From Saprospiraceae bacterium (GTDB lineage Bacteria; Bacteroidota; Bacteroidia; Chitinophagales; Saprospiraceae), in NCBI GenBank assembly GCA_016710625.1, contig JADJVK010000001.1:62001-126000 (forward strand): a DNA stretch of 64,000 nucleotides, given 5' to 3'. Every line of letters begins with the position of its first letter. The first letter of the stretch is position 1. The position numbers and the translations under genes are program-made. Under the pieces are notes generated by a model. The model was not told the origin of the DNA. It saw only the letters and a program-made list of their open reading frames with translations, and did no database searches. Shown piece after piece: positions 47,400 to 55,527 of this stretch.

Positions 47400-49790
47400 T
47401 TATTCAAAATTTAGTAGCTCCCCTAATTTTTTCAACTCATCACTTAAATTAGCTTGATTAATTGTTTGATGATTTTTTAATTGATAAAATTCATTCTGAC
47501 AACGCCACATATCAAACTGGATTTCCAATATTTTCAACACTTCCAAAATACTTGTCAATAGTTCGATTTTTTTCATATCAAGCTGGTCGCCATTATTTAA
47601 TCGTTGAAGTTCCAAAAACAATCTATTGCCAATTAAATGTCTTAAAGTCTCTTTGTGTGTGATCTTAACTTTTAATGTTTGCAAATTCAAAACAATATTG
47701 TTCAAAATATTAATATCCAAGTCTCTACTTTTGAAATAATTTTGCAAATCAATATTGATTTTCATTTGAAAAGTATCTTGCAGCGTTTCAGGCACTTTCA
47801 TTTGATGTTCTATCAAACTCACCATGAATTGAAAGTTGTTATCGAATAAATCATGATGAAAACGTTCCGTTACTTTCACTGTTTCATTCATGATAATATC
47901 TAGAATTTTGATTTTTTCATCCAAAAACAAATCCCACAATGAAAATCGAGTGTTTCCGAAATAATTTTGCATTTTCGAGATTACTTCTGCTACATTATCT
48001 TTCCAAAACACTTCCCTCATTTCCAATTGCATCGTATCGAAAGTGGTTTTATCCATGTTTTCAGACAATTTTCCAATCAAATGGTGTTGGCCCAAATATA
48101 AAACAACAAAACTAAATTGTTTTTTGAACAAGGTGATGTTGGATGTTATCGTAAATCTACCCGTCACTAAAGTATAATTGCCAATTGTCTCTTTTTCAAA
48201 ACACTCCCCAACAGCCTGATAATTAAATATTTGCATTCTTTTCGGAAACCTTTCGAAAACCGAGGCGATCGACAAATGTCTGCCTACATCCGAAAGACTC
48301 ACACTATTGGCTTTCACGATATTTTTATATGCAATTGATCCATTTTCATATACATTACTTGGTGCTTCAGCAAGTTTTTGCTCAAAAGTTGCCTCCAAAT
48401 CTACTCCTGAACATTGCTTCGCTAATTGGATGGCTCTTAGGGCATATTGTAAGATTTGGTTGGTTTCAATGCCAGATATTTCGTCAAAAAACCATCCACA
48501 GCTGGTGTACATTAATAAAGCATTCCGCTGTACTTCCATTAATCTTAATGCATCTATGATTTCTGCTTCAATTAATTTTCTTGATGAATGTTTCTCGAAA
48601 AACTGATTTCTTATTAATTCAGACCTATCCAAAATGATTTCAATAAAATCATTTCTTGCCTCTATTGTATTTCTAAAATAGTTTTTGGCAATGGGCTCAC
48701 AAATCCGATTCAATTCATCTCTGAGCCAATCTAATGTGTTTCTCAAAGGGGCTCTCCATCGTTGGTTCCAGCCAGGATTTCCTCCAGTACAACAGCCACA
48801 GTCATTTTTCCATCGCTCTACTCCATGTACACAGCTCCATGAACTATTTTCATAAATTTTAACAAAATGTTGGGGAGGAAACATTTCTAAATATTGCCCA
48901 TAATTCGTAATACCAACATTATCAAAGGATTGGATATAATTAATACCATCCGACAAAGCCATTTCTCCATATCTGTGATGGTGTCCATAGGTTTCACCAT
49001 CCGTTGCTATGTGGGATAGCTGAGGACGATTATCTTTTGAAAAAGCAGAAATTATTGCATTTGCGAATGATTTCCCGTTATTCAATAACCCGTTAAATGC
49101 TACCGACTGGGATATATTTCCATCATAAAAAAACAATTTAATCGTTCGTCCTGAAGGCAAGGAACAAAGGTAAGGTTGTGTCGGGTCAATATTTCCATTT
49201 GCATCATTCCAGCTTTCTTGATCATTTTTCCTGAACTGATGAGCCTGCCGAGGTGCAAGGATTGTAAATTCAATCCCATAATCAACCAATATCTCTAAGG
49301 TCTTTGTACAAACAGCTGTTTCTGCAAGCCACATTCCCTTCGGTTTCCTTTTGAATCTACTTTCAAAATCTTTAATGCCCCATTCCACTTGGGTTCGTTT
49401 ATCTGCATCATTAGCTAATGGCATAATGATGTGATTATAAACCTGTGCTAAAGCTGAACCATGCCCACCAAAATGAAGCATGCTATTTTTATCGGCTTCT
49501 AAAATTGCCTCATAAGTTAAGGGGTCATTTATTTCGAGCCATGAAAGTAATGTGGGACCAAAATTGAAACTAATATATTCATAGTTATTAATAATTTTGG
49601 TTATTTTTTGAGCATCGTTCAATATTCTTGCTGCCGTATTCGGGGCATAGCATTCAAAATTGATTCGTTCATTCCAATCATGAAATGGCTTGGCAGATTT
49701 TTGAATTTCGACAAATTCTAACCAAGCATTCTCTCTGGGAGGTTGGTAAAAATGTCCATGAATACAAATATATTTTTTAAAATTTTTCAT
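47400..49790 (-). CDS. Glycoside hydrolase family 57 alpha-glucan enzyme with DUF3536
   Basis: 796 residues. The N-terminal GH57 barrel has ICIHGHFYQPPRENAWLEF (motif 1), FNFGPTLLSWL, HFGGHGSALAQVYNHIIMPL, GMWLAETAVCTKTLEIL (region 3 with the Glu nucleophile position), and HIATDGETYGHHHRYGEMAL (region 4 with the Asp acid), followed by a DUF3536 region with the CVHGVERWKNDCGCCTGG signature. GH57 members hydrolyse, branch or transfer alpha-glucans such as glycogen; this subgroup is uncharacterised to my knowledge. No signal peptide, so cytoplasmic. Its ATG overlaps the OmpA-family stop as ATGA, implying coupled translation. Confidence 0.9.
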   Translation of the reverse strand: MKNFKKYICIHGHFYQPPRENAWLEFVEIQKSAKPFHDWNERINFECYAPNTAARILNDAQKITKIINNYEYISFNFGPTLLSWLEINDPLTYEAILEADKNSMLHFGGHGSALAQVYNHIIMPLANDADKRTQVEWGIKDFESRFKRKPKGMWLAETAVCTKTLEILVDYGIEFTILAPRQAHQFRKNDQESWNDANGNIDPTQPYLCSLPSGRTIKLFFYDGNISQSVAFNGLLNNGKSFANAIISAFSKDNRPQLSHIATDGETYGHHHRYGEMALSDGINYIQSFDNVGITNYGQYLEMFPPQHFVKIYENSSWSCVHGVERWKNDCGCCTGGNPGWNQRWRAPLRNTLDWLRDELNRICEPIAKNYFRNTIEARNDFIEIILDRSELIRNQFFEKHSSRKLIEAEIIDALRLMEVQRNALLMYTSCGWFFDEISGIETNQILQYALRAIQLAKQCSGVDLEATFEQKLAEAPSNVYENGSIAYKNIVKANSVSLSDVGRHLSIASVFERFPKRMQIFNYQAVGECFEKETIGNYTLVTGRFTITSNITLFKKQFSFVVLYLGQHHLIGKLSENMDKTTFDTMQLEMREVFWKDNVAEVISKMQNYFGNTRFSLWDLFLDEKIKILDIIMNETVKVTERFHHDLFDNNFQFMVSLIEHQMKVPETLQDTFQMKINIDLQNYFKSRDLDINILNNIVLNLQTLKVKITHKETLRHLIGNRLFLELQRLNNGDQLDMKKIELLTSILEVLKILEIQFDMWRCQNEFYQLKNHQTINQANLSDELKKLGELLNFE

Positions 49791-50896
49791 TTTTGTAGAA
49801 TAAAAATTTCAACCCTTCTGTTCTTTTTTCGATGTTCTTCAGTATCGTTTGAGACTAGTGGTTTACTGCTTCCATAGCCTTTATGTTGTAATCTATTTGA
49901 AGAAATTCCTCTGCTCAACAAAAAATCTTCTACTGCCAAAGCTCTTTCATCTGATAATTTTAAGTTATAATCCTGACTACCAACATTATCTGTATGACCT
50001 TGAATTTCAATTTTCATAGTTGAATATTTTTTCAAAATAGCAACTAATTTATTCAATTCTTCAATTGATCGAGGCAAAAGCTCTGCTTCATCAAATGAAA
50101 AATAGATATTTTCGAGAACGATTGACTTTCCTGCATCAAAAACTTTTCTTTTGAGATCATTTTTTTGAGCTGGTTTTGGCAAAAGTGGGGGAATTTTTTT
50201 CAGTAAAACATCATCAATATAGTAATAGGCATAGTTCAATGGTTTATCCACAAAAGCATGTTGGGCTGTTGTCAAGCTATCTGGAGAAAAATTTCCAATT
50301 ATCAAATAATCTAAAACTTTAGTTGCTTTAAATTTTGCACTAATTTTTAGCCAATTTCCATTTGGATCTGATAAAACTTTCTTCGTTATTACCATTGGGT
50401 CTAATTTCAAGGGAATATCTTCTTTCAAAAAAAAGGGATCAGCCACAAAAGCAACTCCTAAATTATTAATATGCATTGATTTTTCAAGATGGGTAGTCCA
50501 AAATTCTATGTAATAATATTGACCAACAATTAATGGCTCTAATAGTTGAATTTGAATATATTCCCTACAATGCGGTTTTCCATTTAAACAACCGAAAAGG
50601 GTCAGCCCAACCATTCCATTTCCAGTATGTGGTGATTGCTCACCAAAACCATATTTTGCCCAAGATGGAGGTACTTTTGTATCTTCGTTATAGACATCTG
50701 GCGATGCTCCAGTAGGCGACTTCCAATATTTCATCGCTTTATTAAAGTCGTCCCCTTTATAAAACCAACCAATTTGATAGGCATATTGCAATTCGAAGCT
50801 AGCATTCGGCACCAAGTTTAATTTATCCTCAGCAATGTTTTGAGAAACTACTGCAAAAGAAACCATTGATATTAATATGAAAAAAATGAGCTTCAT
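49787..50896 (-). CDS. OmpA-family outer-membrane protein
   Basis: 369 residues from ATG 50896 with a signal peptide (MKLIFFILISMVSFAVVSQ; an upstream start at 50920 is in frame but precedes it). The N-terminal 230 residues form a beta-sandwich, probably carbohydrate-binding-like (LVPNASFELQYAYQIGWFYKGDDF, YYYIEFWTTHLEKSMHINNLGVAFV). The C-terminal 115 residues are an OmpA domain: VLENIYFSFDEAELLPRS, KIEIQGHTDNVGSQDYNLKLSDERALAVEDFLLSRG, with the Asp and Arg that grip diaminopimelate of peptidoglycan. It anchors something to the wall. Overlap with the cytoplasmic GH57 gene is unexpected in function. Confidence 0.9.
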   Translation of the reverse strand: MKLIFFILISMVSFAVVSQNIAEDKLNLVPNASFELQYAYQIGWFYKGDDFNKAMKYWKSPTGASPDVYNEDTKVPPSWAKYGFGEQSPHTGNGMVGLTLFGCLNGKPHCREYIQIQLLEPLIVGQYYYIEFWTTHLEKSMHINNLGVAFVADPFFLKEDIPLKLDPMVITKKVLSDPNGNWLKISAKFKATKVLDYLIIGNFSPDSLTTAQHAFVDKPLNYAYYYIDDVLLKKIPPLLPKPAQKNDLKRKVFDAGKSIVLENIYFSFDEAELLPRSIEELNKLVAILKKYSTMKIEIQGHTDNVGSQDYNLKLSDERALAVEDFLLSRGISSNRLQHKGYGSSKPLVSNDTEEHRKKNRRVEIFILQK

Positions 50897-51020
50897 ATAA
50901 GTCTGTGAATTACAAATCACAATATATTACAACGAAATTATAAGCAAATAAGCCAAATTAATTCAATAATTTATATTCTGAAGATGTGCAATTATTTTAC
51001 ATTTTTCAAAATTTTATTTT

Positions 51021-51051
51021 GCAGTTCAATTTTTTTTTATTTAATTTTGCA
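51021..51051 (+). promoter_or_regulatory. Promoter of the TetR gene
   Basis: TTG (51021-51023), 20 nt, TAATTTTG (51044-51051). Full consensus; 27 nt before the ATG. The leader carries GAGGAGAAACG, a real Shine-Dalgarno-like sequence, rare in this window. Confidence 0.75.
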
Positions 51052-51078
51052 ATAGTAAATTATAAATGAGGAGAAACG

Positions 51079-51681
51079 ATGGAGCTATTAGAGAAAAAAC
51101 AGAAAAGTAGGGATGATTTGAAGAATAATATTTTGCAAATCGCTATTAGTCTTGTTGAAAATGATGGGTGGAATGCACTTTCTATGAGAAAGATTGCAAA
51201 CCAGATTGATTATAGCGTTCCTGTAATTTACGAATATTTCGATAGTAAAGAAGTATTATTGGATGAATTGAGACAAAAAGGATTTGAAATTTTAAATAAA
51301 TACCTCCGAAAAAGTATAGAAACCGAAAAGGCTCCACAAAAAATGATTACCAATCTTGCAAAATCATATTGGAACTTTGCAATGGAATTTCCTTCCTATT
51401 ATCAGCTGATGTTCAATTATGATTTTATACAGATTGACAGAAAAGATGGGGTAGCTGAGAACAATGTAACGATCTCTATTTTCAAAGATGCTATCCATTG
51501 GCTTGCTCCCAATTCTAGATATGATGAAGAATTAAGTATGGAATTAGTAGATTATTTGCTAGCTTTACTCCACGGAATGATAACATTGGCAAATAATAAA
51601 TCTATTTTCGATAAAAATTTTGAATTTAATAAATTAAAAAAAGCTACAGAAAGGTTTATTCGCAGTGTTTCTTCTTATTAA
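51079..51681 (+). CDS. TetR/AcrR family transcriptional regulator
   Basis: 200 residues. N-terminal helix-turn-helix: NILQIAISLVENDGWNALSMRKIANQIDYSVPVIYEYFDSKEVLLDEL, the complete TetR signature. The helical ligand domain (about 65-200) includes AKSYWNFAMEFPSYYQLMFNYD, as in WHG-type TetR proteins. No operator palindrome was identified in its short leader, and no efflux pump is adjacent; the next gene is the AMP nucleosidase, 21 nt downstream on the same strand. Translation from ATG 51079 is supported by the upstream GAGGAG. Ligand unknown. Confidence 0.92.
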   Translation: MELLEKKQKSRDDLKNNILQIAISLVENDGWNALSMRKIANQIDYSVPVIYEYFDSKEVLLDELRQKGFEILNKYLRKSIETEKAPQKMITNLAKSYWNFAMEFPSYYQLMFNYDFIQIDRKDGVAENNVTISIFKDAIHWLAPNSRYDEELSMELVDYLLALLHGMITLANNKSIFDKNFEFNKLKKATERFIRSVSSY

Positions 51682-51702
51682 TTGAAAAAGTTTTAATTAA
51701 AT

Positions 51703-52477
51703 ATGAAGACAAAAAAAGATATTGTTGACAATTGGTTACCTCGATATACTGGCAAATCATTAGAAAGCTTTGGGGAATATATTTTATTGACCAACTTCGC
51801 TAATTATGTTTTCAAATTCGCTGAAATGCATAATGTGAAAGTGGAAGGTGAAGATAGACCTATGCAAAGTGCTACTTTCGAAAAAATTACTATTATAAAT
51901 TTTGGGATGGGTAGTCCAAATGCTGCGACTATCAGCGATCTTCTGACAGCTATCATGCCTAAAGCTTGCTTGTTTTTAGGAAAATGTGGTGGTCTCAGAC
52001 ATGATAAGAACAAAGTAGGAGATTTAATTTTACCCATCGCAGCGATTAGAGGGGAAGGAACTTCAAATGACTATTTGCCGCCAGAAGTGCCTGCTCTTCC
52101 AGCCTTTGCTTTACAAAAAAGCGATTTCAACTACTGTGAGAGATAAAAATTTGGATTATTGGACTGGCACAGTTTATACGACCAACCGAAGAGTCTGGGA
52201 ACACAATGAAACTTTCAAAGAATATTTGAAAAACTTGCGATGTATGGCGATTGATATGGAAACTGCTACGCTATTTATTGCTTGTTTCAAAAATCAAATT
52301 CCATGTGGAGCTTTATTGTTGGTTTCTGATATTCCAATGATACCGGAAGGGGTGAAAACCGAAGAGAATGACAAAAGTGTTACGACAAAATTCGTTGATT
52401 TACACCTAAATATTGGCATTGATTCGCTTAAACAATTAATCAATAATGCTCAAACGGTACGCCATCTAAAATTTTAG
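51703..52477 (+). pseudogene. amn: AMP nucleosidase, single frameshift in an A6 run
   Basis: Cleaves AMP to adenine and ribose 5-phosphate. The first frame covers about 140 residues (MKTKKDIVDNWLPRYTGKSLESFG, GMGSPNAATISDLLTA, LFLGKCGGLRHDKNKVGDLILPIAAIRGEGTSNDYLPPEVPALPAFALQK), then goes out of frame at CAAAAAAGCG (A run 52115-52120). Removing one A restores ..LQK-AISTTVRDKNLDYWTGTVYTTNRRVWEH.. and MAIDMETATLF (the catalytic ME-T region of the nucleoside phosphorylase fold) to the end, a full-length protein of about 257 residues. As written, the enzyme would lack its active-site half. The clean single base suggests either a sequence error or a recent mutation. It may be co-transcribed with the TetR gene. 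Confidence 0.88.
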
Positions 52478-52484
52478 AGAACCG

Positions 52485-53024
52485 TTATTCCTCCTCATTT
52501 TCAGTTGAGTAAGCAGCAGCTTTTGCACCCAACAAATCTGCTTCTTGCTCCAAATGTGGGTTGTCATTCACTGGAAGCCCCATTGAAGAAGTATTCGGCT
52601 CCACTTTTCCTTCTTTTTGCTGGACTACATGAGTTAGTTCATGTCCAATTAATTCTTGTCCAGATTTTGAATTTGGATCGTATTTCCCAGATGCAAAATG
52701 TATTTCATTACCCTGAGTGAAAGCTTGTGCTTTTAGATTGGAAGCTGCATCTGAATTCGGATGGATATCTACCTTTGAAAAATCCTGATCAAAACTATTT
52801 TCCATCTTTGTCAAAATATTTGGTGGCAATTTGTTAGAAGTAGCCGCTGCATTGGTGTCTCCTTTTTTTTGAATTGATTCATCTTCTTCAAGGTCTCCAA
52901 AGGACTTGAATTGTAAAGCAGGGGGTGAAAATGATAATCCATCATTATTGTTTAATAAATCAGTACCATCAGTTTGGTTGTAATTTTTTTCTTCAGAAGT
53001 TCGAGATGCAAATTGATGTTCCAT
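52485..53024 (-). CDS. DUF4157 (eCIS-core) domain protein with HExxH metallopeptidase motif
   Basis: 179 residues. A polar, probably disordered N-terminal 65 residues precede a DUF4157 domain: LPPNILTKMENSFDQDFSKVDIH, SNLKAQAFTQGNEIHFASGKYD, SGQELIGHELTHVVQQKEG with HELTH at residues 128-132. There is no signal peptide. DUF4157 proteins are known as toxins or cargo of extracellular contractile injection systems and occur in many free-standing genes as well; none of the sheath, tube or baseplate genes of such a system is in this window. Convergent with the AMP nucleosidase (7 nt apart) and divergent from the STAND NTPase. Its own promoter and leader hairpin lie in the shared region. Confidence 0.88.
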   Translation of the reverse strand: MEHQFASRTSEEKNYNQTDGTDLLNNNDGLSFSPPALQFKSFGDLEEDESIQKKGDTNAAATSNKLPPNILTKMENSFDQDFSKVDIHPNSDAASNLKAQAFTQGNEIHFASGKYDPNSKSGQELIGHELTHVVQQKEGKVEPNTSSMGLPVNDNPHLEQEADLLGAKAAAYSTENEEE

Positions 53025-53042
53025 TTGGTAAAAAATTAAAAT

Positions 53043-53071
53043 AAATTAGAGATTCTATCTGTCTCTAATTT
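53043..53071 (-). promoter_or_regulatory. Leader hairpin of the DUF4157 gene
   Basis: AAATTAGAGA (53043-53052) and TCTCTAATTT (53062-53071) form a perfect 10-bp stem with a 9-nt loop between promoter and start codon of the DUF4157 gene. It could be a protein-binding site in DNA or an mRNA structure delaying translation. Function inferred. Confidence 0.5.
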
Positions 53072-53089
53072 TAATATTGTTTTCGAATA

Positions 53090-53121
53090 CAAATATAATT
53101 AATTAAAATTTGGATTTTCAA
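53090..53121 (-). promoter_or_regulatory. Promoter of the DUF4157 gene
   Basis: On the minus strand TTG (53121-53119), 21 nt, TATATTTG (53097-53090). Full consensus match, 65 nt before the ATG. Confidence 0.7.
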
Positions 53122-53148
53122 TATGGAGCATAAATTTATTACATAATA

Positions 53149-53179
53149 TTGCGAATCAAAAGATTATCAATTATCTTTG
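53149..53179 (+). promoter_or_regulatory. Promoter of the STAND NTPase gene
   Basis: TTG (53149-53151), 20 nt, TATCTTTG (53172-53179). Full consensus match. It rules out the TTG at 53181 as start codon, because RNA would begin after it, and supports ATG 53205. Confidence 0.75.
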
Positions 53180-53204
53180 TTTGCAGAATCCACCAAATGA
53201 AATT

Positions 53205-54851
53205 ATGACGAGTCTAGTATTAAAGAACCCATACCCAGGGTTCGAGAAAGGGCTGAACAAGCCTTTCGGAGAATCCGATAGGGAGTATTTTTATGGAAGA
53301 CAAAATGATATAAATAAAATAAAGCTCAAGCTTCGCCAAGATAAATTGGTAGTGCTAAAATCGCTTCCTAGAGCTGGTAAAACATCCTTGATTGAGGCTG
53401 GTTTAATTCCTGCTTTAGAATCTAAAGGTTATCTAACACAATTTAGCAATGATTGGAAATTTCTCAAAATAGAATGCAAAGGAGATCCCATTTTGAATTT
53501 GGCGAATGCTCTTTCTAATGCTACTTATTTGTATAAAAACAAGGTGAAGCCAAACCTTGAAGAAATTTTTTATCAACAGTTTTTAAAAAAAGATACCGCT
53601 TTAAAACACTATTTTGAAGATAATCCTACTTTAAAGAAAATCAATTTATTACTCATAATAGATGATTTCAATCTACTTTTTGAAGAACAATCTAAGAAAG
53701 ATAAGTCATTGAAATTCATTAAGTTAATTTATCAACTAAGCCTTTCAAAATCGCTTTCAGTTTACACCTTAATTTCATTGAACAATAATGATTTGAAAGA
53801 GCCTCTTTTGATGAGCAATCCTGATATTTTAAAGAAATTCAATGAAAGTGTTTACCAGTTGCATAATTTAGATATCAATGATTTAAAAATGGCAATTGTT
53901 GCTCCTGCAAAAAAAGAAGATGTAAATATTGAAGAAGTTTTGTGTCAAACGATTATTGATGAATTGTATCTACAACCTGACCAACTTCCAAAATTACAAA
54001 GATATCTAAATCGTACTTGGTGGGAATTTAAGAATCATAAAAACAAAGAAAGTTCGATAAGTTTAAAGCTTTTTAATATTGCCAACGGTACAAATTCAAA
54101 AAAAATTGATGACGAACTTTCATTAGAACCCAATCCAATCACTAGTCAAACCATTGAATCACAGTTGGAGGAAAGTAATGAGTTGCGTCAGCCAGAAAGT
54201 AATTTTGTGAGTTTGGGCTATCATGAAATTTATTTATCTATGGATCCAAGCCTCCAAAAGTGTTGTCAGTCCATCATCGGAATATTAGCAAATTCGCCAA
54301 AGAAGCAAATTAGCTTTGATGAATTAGCAACTATAACAAATACCAACAGGCATGAGATAACGGATGTAGTCTATAAATTTCCAGAGGTTTTTTTACAAAA
54401 ATCTGATAGTTTAATACTACAAAAAACAAAATCAGAATTACAGAAAGATTGGTCCCAATCGACTGAATGGATTGAGAAAGAAGCGGAAAACATTGCCTTC
54501 TATATTTCTATTTGTGAGGCAACCGTGAAACATTATATTGAAGAAATCCCTTTAGAAAATGTATTGTCAAGGGTAGATTTCGTAAATGCATTGTTGTGGA
54601 AAAACAAATTCAAACCAAAAGAGTCTTGGGCAAATTTACATAATAGTCAATTTGAAATGGCAATGGATTTGCTCGAAAAAGCAAAATTAGAACTAGGTTT
54701 TGAAAATGAAATGGCAGAGGAAAAAATGGTGAATGAAAAGAAAACGATAAAAATTGGTATTCAAAATACTTCAAGCTCCCCATCGCCCATCATTCAGATA
54801 GAGAACAATGATGAGCAACCAATCAAAAAGATAGTTTTAAAGAAAAAATAA
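53205..54851 (+). CDS. STAND-type NTPase (nSTAND-like) without a recognisable sensor
   Basis: 548 residues from ATG 53205. The N-terminus NPYPGFEKGLNKPFGESDREYFYGRQNDINKI is the standard lead-in of bacterial nSTAND proteins. The P-loop is SLPRAGKTS (residues 53-61), with Ser in place of the first Gly of GxxxxGK(T/S), and the Walker B is INLLLIIDDFNLL. A winged-helix-like region and the C-terminal helical end (ENVLSRVDFVNALLWKNKFKPKESWANLHNSQFEMAMDLLEKAK) follow, where longer relatives continue into WD40 or TPR sensors; here only a 50-residue low-complexity tail (NTSSSPSPIIQIENNDEQPIKKIVLKKK) remains. STAND proteins act as switches in defence, signalling and cell death; no effector domain is visible, so the role is open. 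Confidence 0.82.
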   Translation: MTSLVLKNPYPGFEKGLNKPFGESDREYFYGRQNDINKIKLKLRQDKLVVLKSLPRAGKTSLIEAGLIPALESKGYLTQFSNDWKFLKIECKGDPILNLANALSNATYLYKNKVKPNLEEIFYQQFLKKDTALKHYFEDNPTLKKINLLLIIDDFNLLFEEQSKKDKSLKFIKLIYQLSLSKSLSVYTLISLNNNDLKEPLLMSNPDILKKFNESVYQLHNLDINDLKMAIVAPAKKEDVNIEEVLCQTIIDELYLQPDQLPKLQRYLNRTWWEFKNHKNKESSISLKLFNIANGTNSKKIDDELSLEPNPITSQTIESQLEESNELRQPESNFVSLGYHEIYLSMDPSLQKCCQSIIGILANSPKKQISFDELATITNTNRHEITDVVYKFPEVFLQKSDSLILQKTKSELQKDWSQSTEWIEKEAENIAFYISICEATVKHYIEEIPLENVLSRVDFVNALLWKNKFKPKESWANLHNSQFEMAMDLLEKAKLELGFENEMAEEKMVNEKKTIKIGIQNTSSSPSPIIQIENNDEQPIKKIVLKKK

Positions 54852-54852
54852 A

Positions 54853-54881
54853 AAAAGGGGAACAGTTTTGCTCCCCTTTTT
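54853..54881. terminator. Terminator between the STAND gene and infC
   Basis: AAAAGGGGA (54853-54861), 10-nt loop, TCCCCTTTT (54872-54880), with T tail on one side and A on the other; suits both convergent genes. Confidence 0.8.
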
Positions 54882-54898
54882 AGTATATTTTAAAATCG

Positions 54899-55504
54899 TT
54901 ACTCTTTTTTCTTCGGTGCCACTTTTTTAGGGCTGACCATTACGATCATTCTTCTTCCTTCCATTTTAGGTAAAGAATCAGCTACTCCAAATTCTTCTAT
55001 TTCTTTTAAGAATTTTAGCAATAAAAGCTGACCTCTATCTTGAAAAACAATGGCTCTACCTTTAAATTGCACATAAGCTTTCACTTTCGATCCTTCTTTC
55101 AAGAAACTTATTGCATGCTTTATTTTAAAATCCAAATCGTGATCATCTGTGTTTGGTCCAAAACGTATTTCTTTAATAACCGTTTTAACAGAATTAGATT
55201 TCAGTTCTTTATCTCTCTTTTTCTTTTGGTATAAAAACTTATTATAATCCGTAATACGACAAACTGGAGGATTTGCATTTGGTGAAATTTCAATTAAATC
55301 TAATTGTAAATCTTCTGCCCAAATCAGTGCTTTTCTTGTAGGATAAATACCTGGTTCGATTTTCTCTCCTAGTTTTTCGCTCAACTCTTCCAGTGCATCT
55401 CCAATAATCCTTACCTCTGGTACACGAATCAAATCGTTAATTCTGTGTTCTAATTCTACTGGTTTTTGAGGCATCCTTGGCCCCCTATTAAATACCTTTG
55501 CCAA
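54899..55504 (-). CDS. infC: Translation initiation factor IF-3
   Basis: Keeps 30S subunits free and checks the start codon. 201 residues if begun at TTG 55504: EHRINDLIRVPEVRIIGD, LDLIEISPNANPPVCRITDYNKFLYQKKKRDKE (N-domain and linker), IKEIRFGPNTDDHDLDFKIKHAISFLKEGSKVKAYVQFKGR and MEGRRMIVMVSPKK (C-domain). The start is uncertain: TTG 55504, ATG 55474 (MPQKPVELEHRIN), or an in-frame ATT two codons before the TTG at 55510. Rare start codons are known for infC because IF-3 represses its own mRNA. The usual downstream rpmI and rplT are missing; the gene follows clpC by 23 nt and is probably co-transcribed with it. Confidence 0.95.
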   Translation of the reverse strand: MAKVFNRGPRMPQKPVELEHRINDLIRVPEVRIIGDALEELSEKLGEKIEPGIYPTRKALIWAEDLQLDLIEISPNANPPVCRITDYNKFLYQKKKRDKELKSNSVKTVIKEIRFGPNTDDHDLDFKIKHAISFLKEGSKVKAYVQFKGRAIVFQDRGQLLLLKFLKEIEEFGVADSLPKMEGRRMIVMVSPKKVAPKKKE

Positions 55505-55527
55505 ATGAATTTTTTTTTAATGAATAA

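Noticed and set aside
27528..52120. Phase variation through homopolymer slippage
   Set aside because: The runs are only C4 and A6, shorter than typical slippage tracts, and many longer A/T runs in intact genes are not affected.
51703..54851. TetR, AMP nucleosidase, DUF4157 and STAND genes as a four-gene defence island with the nucleosidase as effector
   Set aside because: The nucleosidase reads as the ordinary housekeeping AMP nucleosidase, it runs convergent to DUF4157, and no mobility genes or other defence genes are present. Only the divergent pair was kept as a candidate.
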